From Betaproteobacteria bacterium RIFCSPLOWO2_12_FULL_62_58 (GTDB lineage Bacteria > Pseudomonadota > Gammaproteobacteria > Burkholderiales > SG8-41): 49,593 nt of DNA. The position numbers and the translations under genes were made by a program. This document shows, piece by piece, positions 26,799 through 34,872 of this stretch; within the stretch, counting starts at the first letter, position 1; each line of letters starts with the position of its first letter. Location: positions 1-49,593 of the forward strand of contig MERI01000222.1 in the NCBI GenBank assembly GCA_001772005.1, in the 5' to 3' direction. Under the pieces are notes generated by a model. The model saw nothing but the letters and a program-made list of their open reading frames with translations. It made no database searches and was not told where the DNA came from.

Positions 26799-26878
26799 GG
26801 CATGAAGTGTCGTTGTCGCTCCGCGAGGGTTAGGAGGACTTTGACGATGGGTGACGACAAGCTCAGTTACGAAGATCT
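26653..26878 (+). repeat. Dispersed direct repeat R2, copy 1
   Basis: The block runs from CCAGGCACCGGACACGCGCA in the 3' end of a Bug gene, across the spacer, to GAAGATCT in the eleventh codon of the BCCP-like gene. It reappears at 28641-28865 with few changes. Both ends are sharp: GATCT is followed by ATTGCGG here and TATCGC in the other copy. Confidence 0.85.
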
Positions 26879-27122
26879 ATTGCGGATCATCAAGTTGATT
26901 GAGTCCTCTTCGCATTTTACCGAATTACATCTGAAAGTCGGAAGCGTTGAGGTTGATCTGCGGAGAGGCTGTCGGTTACCACCCTCGTGCGATAACGAGT
27001 CGGATTCCGGCCCTAGCGGGCAAACGCGTTCGGTAGCTATGGGGGTGGAATTGCCACAGGCGCATGATCAGCGAACGCAGAGGGTAGCTGAAACGGACGA
27101 ATTGCTCGCCTGCTGCAGCTGA
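26847..27122 (+). CDS. Small protein resembling the N-terminus of a biotin carboxyl carrier protein
   Basis: The ATG at 26847 follows TAGGAGG and encodes 91 residues. The first 40 or so (YEDLLRIIKLIESSSHFTEL, HLKVGSVEVDLRRG) resemble the helix-plus-strand start of AccB (KKLIELxEExGIxELEI...). The biotinyl domain with its lysine motif is missing; the tail is polar and of low complexity. Small proteins of this kind occur beside carboxylase or transporter genes and their role is unknown. It is inserted between two Bug receptor genes and its first eleven codons are duplicated at 28834. It may be a real small protein or a truncated accB-like gene. Confidence 0.55.
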   Translation: MGDDKLSYEDLLRIIKLIESSSHFTELHLKVGSVEVDLRRGCRLPPSCDNESDSGPSGQTRSVAMGVELPQAHDQRTQRVAETDELLACCS

Positions 27123-27125
27123 CGC

Positions 27126-27155
27126 AGCCGGAACCGTTTTCGGAACGTTCCGGCT
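27126..27155 (+). terminator. Stem-loop between BCCP-like gene and Bug gene
   Basis: AGCCGGAAC (27126-27134) pairs perfectly with GTTCCGGCT (27147-27155) around a 12-base loop. It begins four bases after the TGA of the small gene and 25 bp before the next ATG. No U-run follows, so it is a weak terminator at best; it could instead attenuate or stabilise the mRNA. Confidence 0.4.
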
Positions 27156-27179
27156 CTTACCGTCGCGAGGAAATTGGTG

Positions 27180-28175
27180 ATGAGGAGAACGAATACAGAA
27201 ATTTCGTTTCAGGCAATTGTTAGAGTGGCGGCGCTGTGTATTGCGGCGATTCCCATCGCCGTACAAGCGCAGTCTGTCAGTTATCCCTCGAAACCGATCC
27301 GACTCGTTGTGCCGTTCGCTGCGGGTGGCTCCACCGAGGTGCTCGCGCGTGTTGTGGGCCAGGAGCTGGGCGCGGCCGTGGGCCAGCCAATCGTGATTGA
27401 TATCCGGCCTGGCGCTGGCGGGCAGATCGGGTCCGACATCGTGGCGCGCAGTGCACCGGACGGCTACACCATCCTAATGATTGCCGTTGGCCATGCAGTC
27501 AATCCGAGCTTATACCGCAAGCTTCCTTACGATACCGTGAAAGGCTTCGCTCCGATCACTTTGGTCGCCAACGTAGTGAACGCATTGGTTGTACATCCTG
27601 CGGTCGCAGCAACATCCACCAAGGAGCTGATCGCGCTGGCGAAAGCACAGCCGGGGACACTCAACTATGCTTCCGGCGGCATTGGCTCGGGCGCTTACCT
27701 CGCGGCGCAGCTATTTAACTACATAGCCAGGATTCACCTTGTGCATGTGCCATATAAGGGCGTTGGACAGGCGGTCCCAGACTTACTGGGAGGCAGAGTC
27801 CAGATCATGTTCCCCACGCTGCCGACGGTAATCCATTACTTAAAAGCGGAGCGGTTACGCGCACTCGCCGTCACGACGAAGGTGCGCTCACGGGCCGCCC
27901 CCGAGCTGCCGACGATCGCTGAGAGCGGGCTGCCTGGTTACGAGATGAGCCAATGGTTCGGGCTGCTCGCGCCGGCGCATACGCCCGCCTCGATCATCGG
28001 TAGGCTGAACGCCGAAGTCGGCAAGGTTATGAACATTCCAGATGTCCGCGAGCGGTTGGCAGCGCAGGGGGCCGATGCAGTGGCCACCACACCACAAGAG
28101 TTCGCCTTCTATATCAAGTCCGAAATGGGAAAATGGGCAAAAGTAATCAAGGCATCGGGTGAACTTCCCCATTAA
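27180..28175 (+). CDS. Tripartite tricarboxylate transporter receptor (Bug/TctC family)
   Basis: The protein has a signal (AIVRVAALCIAAIPIAVQAQ) and the Bug motifs YPSKPIRLVVPFAAGGSTEV, IDIRPGAGGQIGSDIVAR, PGTLNYASGGIGSGAYLAAQ and VHVPYKGVGQAVPDLLGGRV. The ATG at 27180 after GAGGAAA is preferred over the TTG at 27174. It ends normally. The last 317 bp, from the codons for ALAVTTKVRSRAAPEL onward, and the following spacer recur at 34931-35602, where only this C-terminal part of the gene survives. Confidence 0.9.
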   Translation: MRRTNTEISFQAIVRVAALCIAAIPIAVQAQSVSYPSKPIRLVVPFAAGGSTEVLARVVGQELGAAVGQPIVIDIRPGAGGQIGSDIVARSAPDGYTILMIAVGHAVNPSLYRKLPYDTVKGFAPITLVANVVNALVVHPAVAATSTKELIALAKAQPGTLNYASGGIGSGAYLAAQLFNYIARIHLVHVPYKGVGQAVPDLLGGRVQIMFPTLPTVIHYLKAERLRALAVTTKVRSRAAPELPTIAESGLPGYEMSQWFGLLAPAHTPASIIGRLNAEVGKVMNIPDVRERLAAQGADAVATTPQEFAFYIKSEMGKWAKVIKASGELPH

Positions 28176-28522
28176 CAGTTTGTTGAACTTTTTGCATATT
28201 TTTTTGTGTGAAGTGCCGGTTTGATGAAGCGAGTGGTTAAAGCGATGCGGGAATTCGAGAAAAAGCACCGTTGGCCTTTGAGCTCGCGCCGCAGGATGCT
28301 GCATGCAATGCATTCCTAAGTCGAGATCGGGCGACGCGCATCGCTTTGCGCCCTGCTCTGACTTTTCCGATCGGCGCGATCGTGGACATTCTTTTTGCAT
28401 TCAGGAAGGAGGCGGACCGGCAGGGACCATCACTCGGCGTGACATTCTGTGTGTATTAGGGGGCGCGACGCTGGCCGGAATCTGGCCTCGTGCTTGGGCA
28501 GCGTCGGTTGCAGGGCCAACCC
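27859..28522 (+). repeat. Long dispersed direct repeat R1, copy 1
   Basis: This block of about 664 bp contains the 3' end of a Bug gene, the spacer (starting CATTAACAGTTTGTTGAAC) and the signal-peptide region of a binding protein. It aligns with 34931-35602 almost continuously. Differences include scattered substitutions, small indels near 28306, and a five-base loss (ATGCG) that removes the start codon used in copy 2. Similarity ends at GGGCCAACC, where copy 1 jumps to sequence that lies about 970 bp further on beside copy 2. Confidence 0.88.
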
Positions 28523-28785
28523 GCGCACCTGCCGCCAGGTTAGCGGATGTAGCGTGTGGGTGGCGAATTCGCAATATGACGGAATCCGCCTGTTCCGTGC
28601 AGTCTTGTCCTCCACGCGATGGCAGTCGTGGTGACGTTCTCCAGGCACCGGACACGCGCACCACCCTTGCCACGTACGGGCTGACGACGACGAGCAACAC
28701 GCCTGATCAATTTGCTCAGATTATCAAGTCGGAGATCGCTAAGTGGACCGAGCTCGCGCAAAAAATGGGCATCCACGCGGAATAA
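28420..28785 (+). pseudogene. Mosaic pseudogene: binding-protein start, M20 scrap and Bug C-terminus in one frame
   Basis: The frame fuses three sources. First comes the signal region of the 35494-type binding protein (GTITRRDILCVLGGATLAGI, WPRAWAASVAGPT) without its ATG. Next are 36 bp identical to 36575-36610, part of the M20-hydrolase remnant, followed by about 85 bp of unassigned sequence. Last is the C-terminus of the Bug receptor at 25797 (QAPDTRTTLATYGLTTTSNT, KWTELAQKMGIHAE). No functional protein is expected. The junctions record a deletion in copy 1 of R1 and insertion of repeat R2. The rest of 28176-28419 is the duplicated spacer. Confidence 0.8.
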
Positions 28786-28865
28786 GGCATGAAGTGTGGT
28801 TGTCGCTCCGCGAGGGTTAGGAGAACTTTGACGATGGGTGACGACAAGCTCAGTTACGAAGATCT
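28641..28865 (+). repeat. Dispersed direct repeat R2, copy 2
   Basis: This is the second copy of 26653-26878: the Bug 3' end, its stop (TAA here, TGA in copy 1), the leader with TAGGAGAAC, and the first codons of the BCCP-like gene up to GAAGATCT. It lies just upstream of the serC-like gene leader. Confidence 0.85.
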
Positions 28866-29016
28866 TATCGCTTATCGCTCGATCACCGGTGTGACTCGCT
28901 CGTCCGAGCCGATGACACGAGCAAAGAAATCACACACGTGCTCTGTCGATACGATAGCTAAAGGACGAGTTCAACCGCTCCGTGTACCATGCAACGCTCG
29001 TCTTTCCTCCGATTGA
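28834..29016 (+). pseudogene. Truncated copy of the BCCP-like small gene
   Basis: The ATG at 28834 and the first eleven codons (MGDDKLSYEDL) are identical to the gene at 26847. At the end of repeat R2 the frame enters unrelated sequence for 49 residues. The recognisable helix (RIIKLIESSSHF) is missing, so this is a truncated duplicate. The 70 bp that follow, up to the serC-like gene, probably hold that gene's promoter. Confidence 0.7.
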
Positions 29017-29087
29017 AAAGAGTAGATCATTCCTAAATCCATCCGTCACTGTACTAAAATTCACTCACTGCTCACGGAGGAAAGGTG

Positions 29088-30167
29088 ATGAGAAAGGTCT
29101 ACAATTTCAGCCCCGGCCCGGGCATGCTGCCGGACGAAGTCTTGGCCCAGATTCACGAGGAGATCTTCGATTGGCGCCACAGCGGCATGTCGGTCATGGA
29201 GATGAGCCATAGGGGCAAGGAATTCGCCACCATCTTCAGCGAGACCGAAGCAGCGCTTCGGTCTCTCCTTCGCATTTCCGACACGTATCACGTATTATTC
29301 CTTCAGGGCGGAGGGCATCTGCAGTTCTCCATGGTTCCGTTGAATCTTCTCGGGGACAAGACGACGGCCGATTACGTCAGTACAGGGTATTGGTCCGAGC
29401 GCGCGATGGAAGACGCGCGCCAATACTGCGCCGTTCGCATTGCAGCCACATCCGAGGACAAGTCCTATACTTATGCGCCGCAACCCGGCGAGTGGTCGAT
29501 TAACCCGGATGCCGCCTACGTTCACTATGTCTCGAACGACACTGCAGCGGGTGTCGAATTCCATTGCACGCCGGACATCGGCGCCGTTCCCCTGGTCGCC
29601 GACATGTCCACGAACATTCTTTCAAAGCCGATCAACGTATCCAAGCACGCGTTGATCTACGCCTGCGCGCAAAAGAATATCGGCATAGCCGGGCTCACCG
29701 TGATCATCCTTTGCAAGGATCTCCTGGGAAAGGCGCTTCCCTTTACGCCGAGAATGCTCAACTACAAGGAGCATGCTGCCAATTCATCCATGTTCAACAC
29801 GCCGTGCACCTTCGCCATTTACGTTGCAGGCCTCGTTCTCGACTGGATTGAGAAGAACGGTGGTTTGGCGGAAATGGGAAAGCGGCACCTCAGGATGTCC
29901 TCGCTGGTATACGATTTCCTGGACCGCAGCTCCCTTTTCATAAACCAGGTGCGCCGTTGCGACCGGTCTCGAATCAACATCCCGTTCACACTGGCCGACC
30001 CCGCTCTCGAAGATCGCTTCATCAAATTTACCGAAGACAACAGCTTGAAGCACCTCAGAGGCAATCTGGCGCTCGGCATGAGGGCTTCGATGTACAACGC
30101 GATGCCGCTTGCAGGCGCGGAAAAGCTCGTCTCGGTCATGCGGGAGTTTGAAAGAGCCCATGCGTAA
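29088..30167 (+). CDS. SerC-like class V aminotransferase (phosphoserine aminotransferase family)
   Basis: The 359-residue protein follows SerC along its whole length: NFSPGPGMLPDEVL, SVMEMSHRGKEF (His41, Arg42), LNLLGDKTTADYVSTGYWSE, PLP lysine Lys196 in YACAQKNIGIAGLTV, and GMRASMYNAMPLAGAEKL. In E. coli SerC the motif KGHR just before GMR supplies His and Arg that hold the substrate phosphate; the matching segment here is LRGNLALGMR, with both residues missing and one residue deleted. The usual phosphoserine activity is therefore doubtful. The ATG at 29088 after GGAGGAAAG is chosen over a GTG three bases earlier. The gene converges on the M20 hydrolase, 27 bp away. Confidence 0.88.
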   Translation: MRKVYNFSPGPGMLPDEVLAQIHEEIFDWRHSGMSVMEMSHRGKEFATIFSETEAALRSLLRISDTYHVLFLQGGGHLQFSMVPLNLLGDKTTADYVSTGYWSERAMEDARQYCAVRIAATSEDKSYTYAPQPGEWSINPDAAYVHYVSNDTAAGVEFHCTPDIGAVPLVADMSTNILSKPINVSKHALIYACAQKNIGIAGLTVIILCKDLLGKALPFTPRMLNYKEHAANSSMFNTPCTFAIYVAGLVLDWIEKNGGLAEMGKRHLRMSSLVYDFLDRSSLFINQVRRCDRSRINIPFTLADPALEDRFIKFTEDNSLKHLRGNLALGMRASMYNAMPLAGAEKLVSVMREFERAHA

Positions 30168-30194
30168 AGGGATGCCCTTCCGGCTTTCATCGGG

Positions 30195-31475
30195 CTAAGC
30201 ATCGCAGGCTGCGATCACCACTTCCGCAAGCACCCTTGCGCCCGCCGCCAAATCGTGCGGCTCTGCCTCTTCGAGCGCGCTGTGGCTCAGCCCCCTCTTG
30301 CACGGCACGAATATCATCCCCGTCGGCGCAATCTTCACGATCTCGCGCGAATCGTGCCCGGCCAGCGAGAAGATGCGCCTGCGGCTCAGCTGCAGCCGGT
30401 CCACGGCGGCTTCGATAAATTGCATCATCGGCTCGCCAAAATAAGCGCACGGCGCATTCGCGTTCTCGACCACTTCCACTGCGCAAGCGCCCCGGTGCCG
30501 GGCGCAGATCGCCGGCACGAGATCTCCGAGGCGCTTCATCGTCGCGTTCTCCGGATGGCGCAGGTCCACTGAAAACCGCACGCACCCCGGCACCACGAGC
30601 GGCGCGTTCGGCTCGAGACTGAAAGTGCCTATCGTAAGTCGTGCATCGCTCTCGTTCTCGAGTACCGAGGCCTCGAGCGCGCCGATGATTCTCACTGCGC
30701 CCAAAAGCGCATCCTTTCGTTCACTTTGACGTGCCGTTCCCCCGTGAGCCGCCTCGCCCAGCACCGTCACGATGAAGCTTCTCCGGCCCTGTATCCCGGT
30801 GACCACGCCTATTTGCGTCGCGTGCGCTTCCAGCTCGGGCCCCTGTTCGATGTGTGCCTCAAAGAAAGCGGTTATCGGGACCCCGAGCGACCGCATCCGT
30901 GCCTTCGGCAACGCCGCCAGCATGCGCGGCAGCACGTCGCGGACCCGCACGCCGTCGCGATCTTTGACGCACAGAATTTCGTCGACCGATCGCGTTCCTG
31001 CGAACGCTGCCGCGCCCATCTGCCCGGGGGAAAACCGCGCACCCTCTTCGTTTGTCCAGATCACCGCCTCGACAGAGCGCTTCGGCCGCACGCCGGCCTG
31101 CTGCATGGCTTCAATGACCTCGAGCGCCGCCACCACCCCGTACGCACCATCGAATTTGCCCCCGCCCGGGACCGTATCGATATGCGATCCCGCCATCACT
31201 GGGGGAAGTTCGGGATCTCGACCCGCATAGCGGATGAAGCAATTGCCGGCGTCATCCGCCAGCACCTCGGCCTGCAGAGACTCGGCCCACCGGGCGATAA
31301 GCCGACGGGCATCGATATCTGCCTCGCTCAGGGCCAACCGCGTGACGCCGCCATCAGGCATCGCACCATGGGTCGCAAGCTCCATAAGACGGCTCCAGAG
31401 CCTCTTCTCGTGGACGGCGGCTGCAGTGCGATCGGAGTCAGGACCGAATCGGCCCATCGATGTGGCTAGGGGCAT
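30195..31475 (-). CDS. M20-family Zn-dependent N-carbamoyl hydrolase (allantoate amidohydrolase / ureidopropionase-like)
   Basis: The protein of about 426 residues has the dinuclear-metal and dimerisation features of hydantoinase/carbamoylase enzymes: RLWSRLMELATHG, PPVMAGSHIDTVPGGGKFDG, TNEEGARFSPGQMG, FFEAHIEQGPELEAH, and the C-terminal His in GLSHSALEEA. It should remove the carbamoyl or ureido group of a linear N-carbamoyl acid. The frame continues open to 31748, inside the upstream Bug gene, so the start is uncertain; ATGs at 31475 and 31457 both give family-like lengths. It is the last gene of the five-gene minus-strand operon. Confidence 0.88.
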   Translation of the reverse strand: MPLATSMGRFGPDSDRTAAAVHEKRLWSRLMELATHGAMPDGGVTRLALSEADIDARRLIARWAESLQAEVLADDAGNCFIRYAGRDPELPPVMAGSHIDTVPGGGKFDGAYGVVAALEVIEAMQQAGVRPKRSVEAVIWTNEEGARFSPGQMGAAAFAGTRSVDEILCVKDRDGVRVRDVLPRMLAALPKARMRSLGVPITAFFEAHIEQGPELEAHATQIGVVTGIQGRRSFIVTVLGEAAHGGTARQSERKDALLGAVRIIGALEASVLENESDARLTIGTFSLEPNAPLVVPGCVRFSVDLRHPENATMKRLGDLVPAICARHRGACAVEVVENANAPCAYFGEPMMQFIEAAVDRLQLSRRRIFSLAGHDSREIVKIAPTGMIFVPCKRGLSHSALEEAEPHDLAAGARVLAEVVIAACDA

Positions 31476-31525
31476 TTGGGCATATAAGACGCGCGCGCGT
31501 CCCTCGTTCAAATCGGTTCTGAATG

Positions 31526-32530
31526 CTAGTCGACCTTGAGTCCCATCCTTTTGACAAGCTTGGCGTATTTCTCCGCCTCGCCCTTGATGAAGCGCGCGAA
31601 ATCTGCAGGGGTGCTGCCGAAAACCTCGAACCCCAAGCCCTGCAGCCGAACCTGTACGGCCGGCACGGCCATCGCGGCCCGTATCTCCTTGTTCAGGACG
31701 GCCACCGTCTGCTGTGGCGTTCCTCGCGGCACGAAGACCCCATACCACGTCGTCACCTCATACCCGGGTAGCGTCTCGGCTACCGTGGGCAATTCCGGAA
31801 AGAGTGAAATCCGCTTCGCGCTGGTCACCGCGATGGCCCGAAGCTTTCCGGACCGGATGAACGGCAGAGCGGGAGGCAAGCCTGCGAACATGACACCCAC
31901 ACGGTTTGCAACCAAGTCTAGCAGGGCCGGCGGAGTTCCCTTGTAGGGTATGTGCGTCAGTTCGACATGCGCGATCTCGTCGAACAGCTCCGTGATGAGG
32001 TGGGTTCCGGTCCCGCTTCCGCCCGAAGCATAGTTGAACCGCTTCGGGTTCGCCTTGGCGAGCGCGATCAATTCGGCAATGGTCTTAACCCTCACGGCGG
32101 GCGCCACTACGACCGCATTCGGCACGGCACCTGTCGCCGTGACGGGCCAGAAGTCGGCAGGCCTGTATGGCAGCCGCCGGTACAATGCCTCGTTTATGGC
32201 GTGCGTGCTGATGTCGCCTAGAAACAACGTATAGCCGTCCGGGGACGCCTTCGCTGCCAGTTCTGCCGCAAGTATGCCGGTAGCGCCCGGCCTGTTGTCG
32301 ACTACGACCTGGTGGCCCAGTCTGGCCGTAAGCTCCTGCGCGATGACCCTTACCAGTAGGTCGGAAGTGCCCGCCGGCGGATACCCGATGATCCACCTCA
32401 GCGACTTGTACGGGTAATCCCCGCCGTAACAGGATGTCACAAACTGGCTGAGGACGATGAGATGCGCCACAGCCCGCAGACTTTTTCCGCACCTGACACG
32501 ACCCCACGTGCTGAATTTATCCCACATCAT
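31526..32530 (-). CDS. Tripartite tricarboxylate transporter receptor (Bug/TctC family)
   Basis: The 334-residue protein has a signal (SLRAVAHLIVLSQFVTSCYG) and family motifs YPYKSLRWIIGYPPAGTSDL, VVDNRPGATGILAAELAAK, PKRFNYASGGSGTGTHLITE and ELTHIPYKGTPPALLDLVAN. It is less similar to the other Bug receptors of the window than they are to each other. It lies two bases after the isochorismatase-type gene and 50 bp before the likely M20 start, in an operon whose enzymes suggest a cyclic ureide or N-carbamoyl substrate. Confidence 0.9.
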   Translation of the reverse strand: MMWDKFSTWGRVRCGKSLRAVAHLIVLSQFVTSCYGGDYPYKSLRWIIGYPPAGTSDLLVRVIAQELTARLGHQVVVDNRPGATGILAAELAAKASPDGYTLFLGDISTHAINEALYRRLPYRPADFWPVTATGAVPNAVVVAPAVRVKTIAELIALAKANPKRFNYASGGSGTGTHLITELFDEIAHVELTHIPYKGTPPALLDLVANRVGVMFAGLPPALPFIRSGKLRAIAVTSAKRISLFPELPTVAETLPGYEVTTWYGVFVPRGTPQQTVAVLNKEIRAAMAVPAVQVRLQGLGFEVFGSTPADFARFIKGEAEKYAKLVKRMGLKVD

Positions 32531-32532
32531 AT

Positions 32533-33201
32533 TTACCTCAATCTTTCGATGACTTCATCGGTAGTCATGACATCGCCAAAAAACTGCCACACGTTGAGTA
32601 GAGATGCCATATGCTCCTCGTCCGTTCGCGCCGCATTGCCGTCCGACACCATGATCACATCCAGGTTCTTCATCATTGCGTCACGCGCGGTGCTTTCGCA
32701 GCACACGTTGGTCACCATGCCGCAGATCAACACCGTATCGATGCCACGAGCGCGCAGCTCGGACTCAAGATCATTCTGATCACCCGCAAAAGCGCTGTAG
32801 CGGTATTTCTGGTGCACGATGTCCATCGGCTCAGTCGCAAGTTCGTGCCACAACTCGTGCCCCGCACTGCCTTCTGTGAGCACCTCCCTCATCCGCTTTA
32901 CAAATTCTTCGCTTCTGAGTCTGGGGTACGTCTTCCAGACCGGGGCTGATGGCCCATCCAACGTATTCTTGATCCAGATCACAGTCCCGCCAACTGTGCG
33001 AACGGCGGCGGCCAAACGGTTCACGTTGGGAACGACCTCGCGCGCGGTTGCGATGCTGCCCGGTCCATTGATATACGCATTCTGCAGGTCGACGACGAGC
33101 AGCGCCGTGTTTCTACCAGCCAGGGAATCGTATACATGCAGCTTTCCCCTTCTCTCCAGTATGCGAGCTACAATCGATTCAGGGTAATTCAACGCGTGCA
33201 A
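32533..33201 (-). CDS. Isochorismatase-fold cysteine amidohydrolase (RutB / N-carbamoylsarcosine amidase-like)
   Basis: The catalytic triad of the amidohydrolase branch is present: Asp38 in LLVVDLQNAY, Lys132 in HQKYRYSAF and Cys167 in VTNVCCESTARDAM, preceded by the cis-peptide segment GMVTN. Relatives hydrolyse ureidoacrylate, N-carbamoylsarcosine, biuret or nicotinamide. The sequence does not identify which. The gene lies 21 bp after the PuuE-like gene and two bases before a Bug receptor, consistent with one operon for uptake and hydrolysis of an N-carbamoyl or amide compound. Confidence 0.88.
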   Translation of the reverse strand: MHALNYPESIVARILERRGKLHVYDSLAGRNTALLVVDLQNAYINGPGSIATAREVVPNVNRLAAAVRTVGGTVIWIKNTLDGPSAPVWKTYPRLRSEEFVKRMREVLTEGSAGHELWHELATEPMDIVHQKYRYSAFAGDQNDLESELRARGIDTVLICGMVTNVCCESTARDAMMKNLDVIMVSDGNAARTDEEHMASLLNVWQFFGDVMTTDEVIERLR

Positions 33202-33222
33202 GGTGTTCTCCCCAATCGCTCC

Positions 33223-34074
33223 TCAGACAATCGTACCGGGCAGAAGCGAATAGCAGTAGTGGGCTATCTCGCCCGGTCTCGTGAACCAAACCTGGTCGTG
33301 GTCCGGATGCTGCAGACAGTGCTGCAGCGCGCGCCTTATCGGCCGCAGGCGGAACGGCTGCCCTGCTATGAAGGTGTGAAGCGCGATGCCGCAGACTAAC
33401 GGAGGAGAACTTATGCTTTGCCGCAGCATCTGGTCAAACTGATCCACGATCATGTCGGCGAATTCGCGCGCTCCCTGCTGCCTGTGGGCAATCGCGTAAG
33501 CATCGTTAACCTCGGCTGGATACGGCATTGCAAGTATCTTTCCGGCCCTGGTGTTCATCCATATTGGCTGATCGTCCGCCGCCCAGTTCATGAGGTACAG
33601 ATAGCCCTGCTCCTTTAGCAAATCGGGCGTCACGAACGATTCCGGCCCGCCGCCCAGCCAGCCGCAGGGTCTGCTTCCTTCGTTCTTCTCTATGATCTCG
33701 GTGGCCTCTCGTATCAGGCATGCTTCGTCGTACTCCCAATAATTGCGCTGATGCTCTGAGTTCGTTCGTCCGTGCCCGACGATCTCGTCACCTCGCTCGC
33801 GGATCCGCGAGAATATTTGCGGGCACGTTCCATAGAGCCAGGCATTGACGTTGTGTGCAGCCGGCAATCCCAACTCGTCCAGCATCTTGAATATGCGCCA
33901 GACGCCCACTCGGTTGCCGTAGTCGCGCCATGCGTAGTTACGATGCGTCTGCCGGGCTTTGATGAACGCAAAATCGGAACCGATACCTTTGCGATATGCG
34001 AAGAGCTCGATATTTATGGCGACATAAAAAGCCAGCCTCTTGTTGGCGGGCCAGCTGAAATCCGTTCGAGACAC
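33223..34074 (-). CDS. Polysaccharide-deacetylase-fold hydrolase, PuuE-like
   Basis: The 283-residue protein has the NodB barrel in its PuuE variant: GHGRTNSEHQRNYWEYDEA, GWLGGGPESFVTPDLLKEQG, MNWAADDQPIWMNT and ALHTFIAGQPFRLR. No signal peptide is present, so it is cytoplasmic and not a cell-wall enzyme. The classical metal motif TFDD is replaced by AINIEL, as in PuuE, the metal-independent allantoinase. Ring opening of a cyclic amide is therefore likelier than deacetylation. It follows the cupin gene by about 130 bp in the same direction. Confidence 0.85.
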   Translation of the reverse strand: MSRTDFSWPANKRLAFYVAINIELFAYRKGIGSDFAFIKARQTHRNYAWRDYGNRVGVWRIFKMLDELGLPAAHNVNAWLYGTCPQIFSRIRERGDEIVGHGRTNSEHQRNYWEYDEACLIREATEIIEKNEGSRPCGWLGGGPESFVTPDLLKEQGYLYLMNWAADDQPIWMNTRAGKILAMPYPAEVNDAYAIAHRQQGAREFADMIVDQFDQMLRQSISSPPLVCGIALHTFIAGQPFRLRPIRRALQHCLQHPDHDQVWFTRPGEIAHYCYSLLPGTIV

Positions 34075-34206
34075 GATCGCAGAGGTGTTGTACTACGCTG
34101 GCTCACCGGAATTCTCCTTGACTTGAACAGTGTCGGTACGTCTCGTTACGGCGATGTATTTGACTTGCCGAGTAGACCAGAACCGCATCATCTCTCCGCC
34201 TGCCAT

Positions 34207-34653
34207 TCACATGGCCTTTGGGCCAAACCCGGCTTCGTAGCGAGGACTTGTGACATTCGGATTCTTCGGAATCCCTGCCACTCCCATCGGCGTCACCTCC
34301 TTCACCATTAGGAAAATCACATCCTCCTCCGACGTCGCCACGATCGAGTGCATGGTATTCGCTGGAATGTGAATAAGACCGCCAACGGTTACCAGTTCTT
34401 CATTTCCATCAACCCAAGCCTTCAGTGTTCCCTTCAAGACATAATTGAATTGCTCGAAGGGATGATGATGCATTTGCGACCCCGACCCTCGTGCCTTATG
34501 GACTAACCCGAAGTACATCTTGTTGCCTTCGACCAGCGCGCCCGCGGAGGTAGTCATCTCAGGCGCAAACGCCTCTACCTTCATCTGATCCAATCGATAA
34601 AAGTAATTCCGCTGCCCTTGGTTCTTCGGATCTTGACCAGCGCTATCCTTCAT
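34207..34653 (-). CDS. Small single-domain cupin
   Basis: The 148-residue protein shares the cupin motifs and unusual ending of the pair at 23737 and 25327: GLVHKARGSGSQMHHHPFEQ, FNYVLKGTLKAWVDG, IHIPANTMHSIVATSEEDVI, SPRYEAGFGPKAM. It is clearly a diverged paralogue. It is the first gene of the minus-strand operon containing the PuuE-like, isochorismatase-like and M20 enzymes, so the cupin type recurs with hydrolytic catabolic genes. The ATG follows AGGAGA on the minus strand. The 34654-34872 gap shows no gene. Confidence 0.87.
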   Translation of the reverse strand: MKDSAGQDPKNQGQRNYFYRLDQMKVEAFAPEMTTSAGALVEGNKMYFGLVHKARGSGSQMHHHPFEQFNYVLKGTLKAWVDGNEELVTVGGLIHIPANTMHSIVATSEEDVIFLMVKEVTPMGVAGIPKNPNVTSPRYEAGFGPKAM

Positions 34654-34872
34654 ATCCTCTCCTATTTGATGCGTTGCGATGTTGTGTGGTGGTTACCACC
34701 TAAGCTGCAGGATCTCGTGCACCAATGAAGACACCATCCGCCTGAAATTGGTAGCCGCCGCTGCATGTGCATTAATACCCAACTAGAGCACGCGCTCGAG
34801 CTATTGTCAAATGTGTGACTCTTCACGAAATCGAGTGGGTGATTTCTGGCATTTTTCGGTACTCTGCTCGGA

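Noticed and set aside
30726-31469. Plus-strand frame of 247 codons over the M20 gene
   Set aside because: It is a shadow of the GC-rich M20 gene, rich in Arg/His with no recognisable domain.
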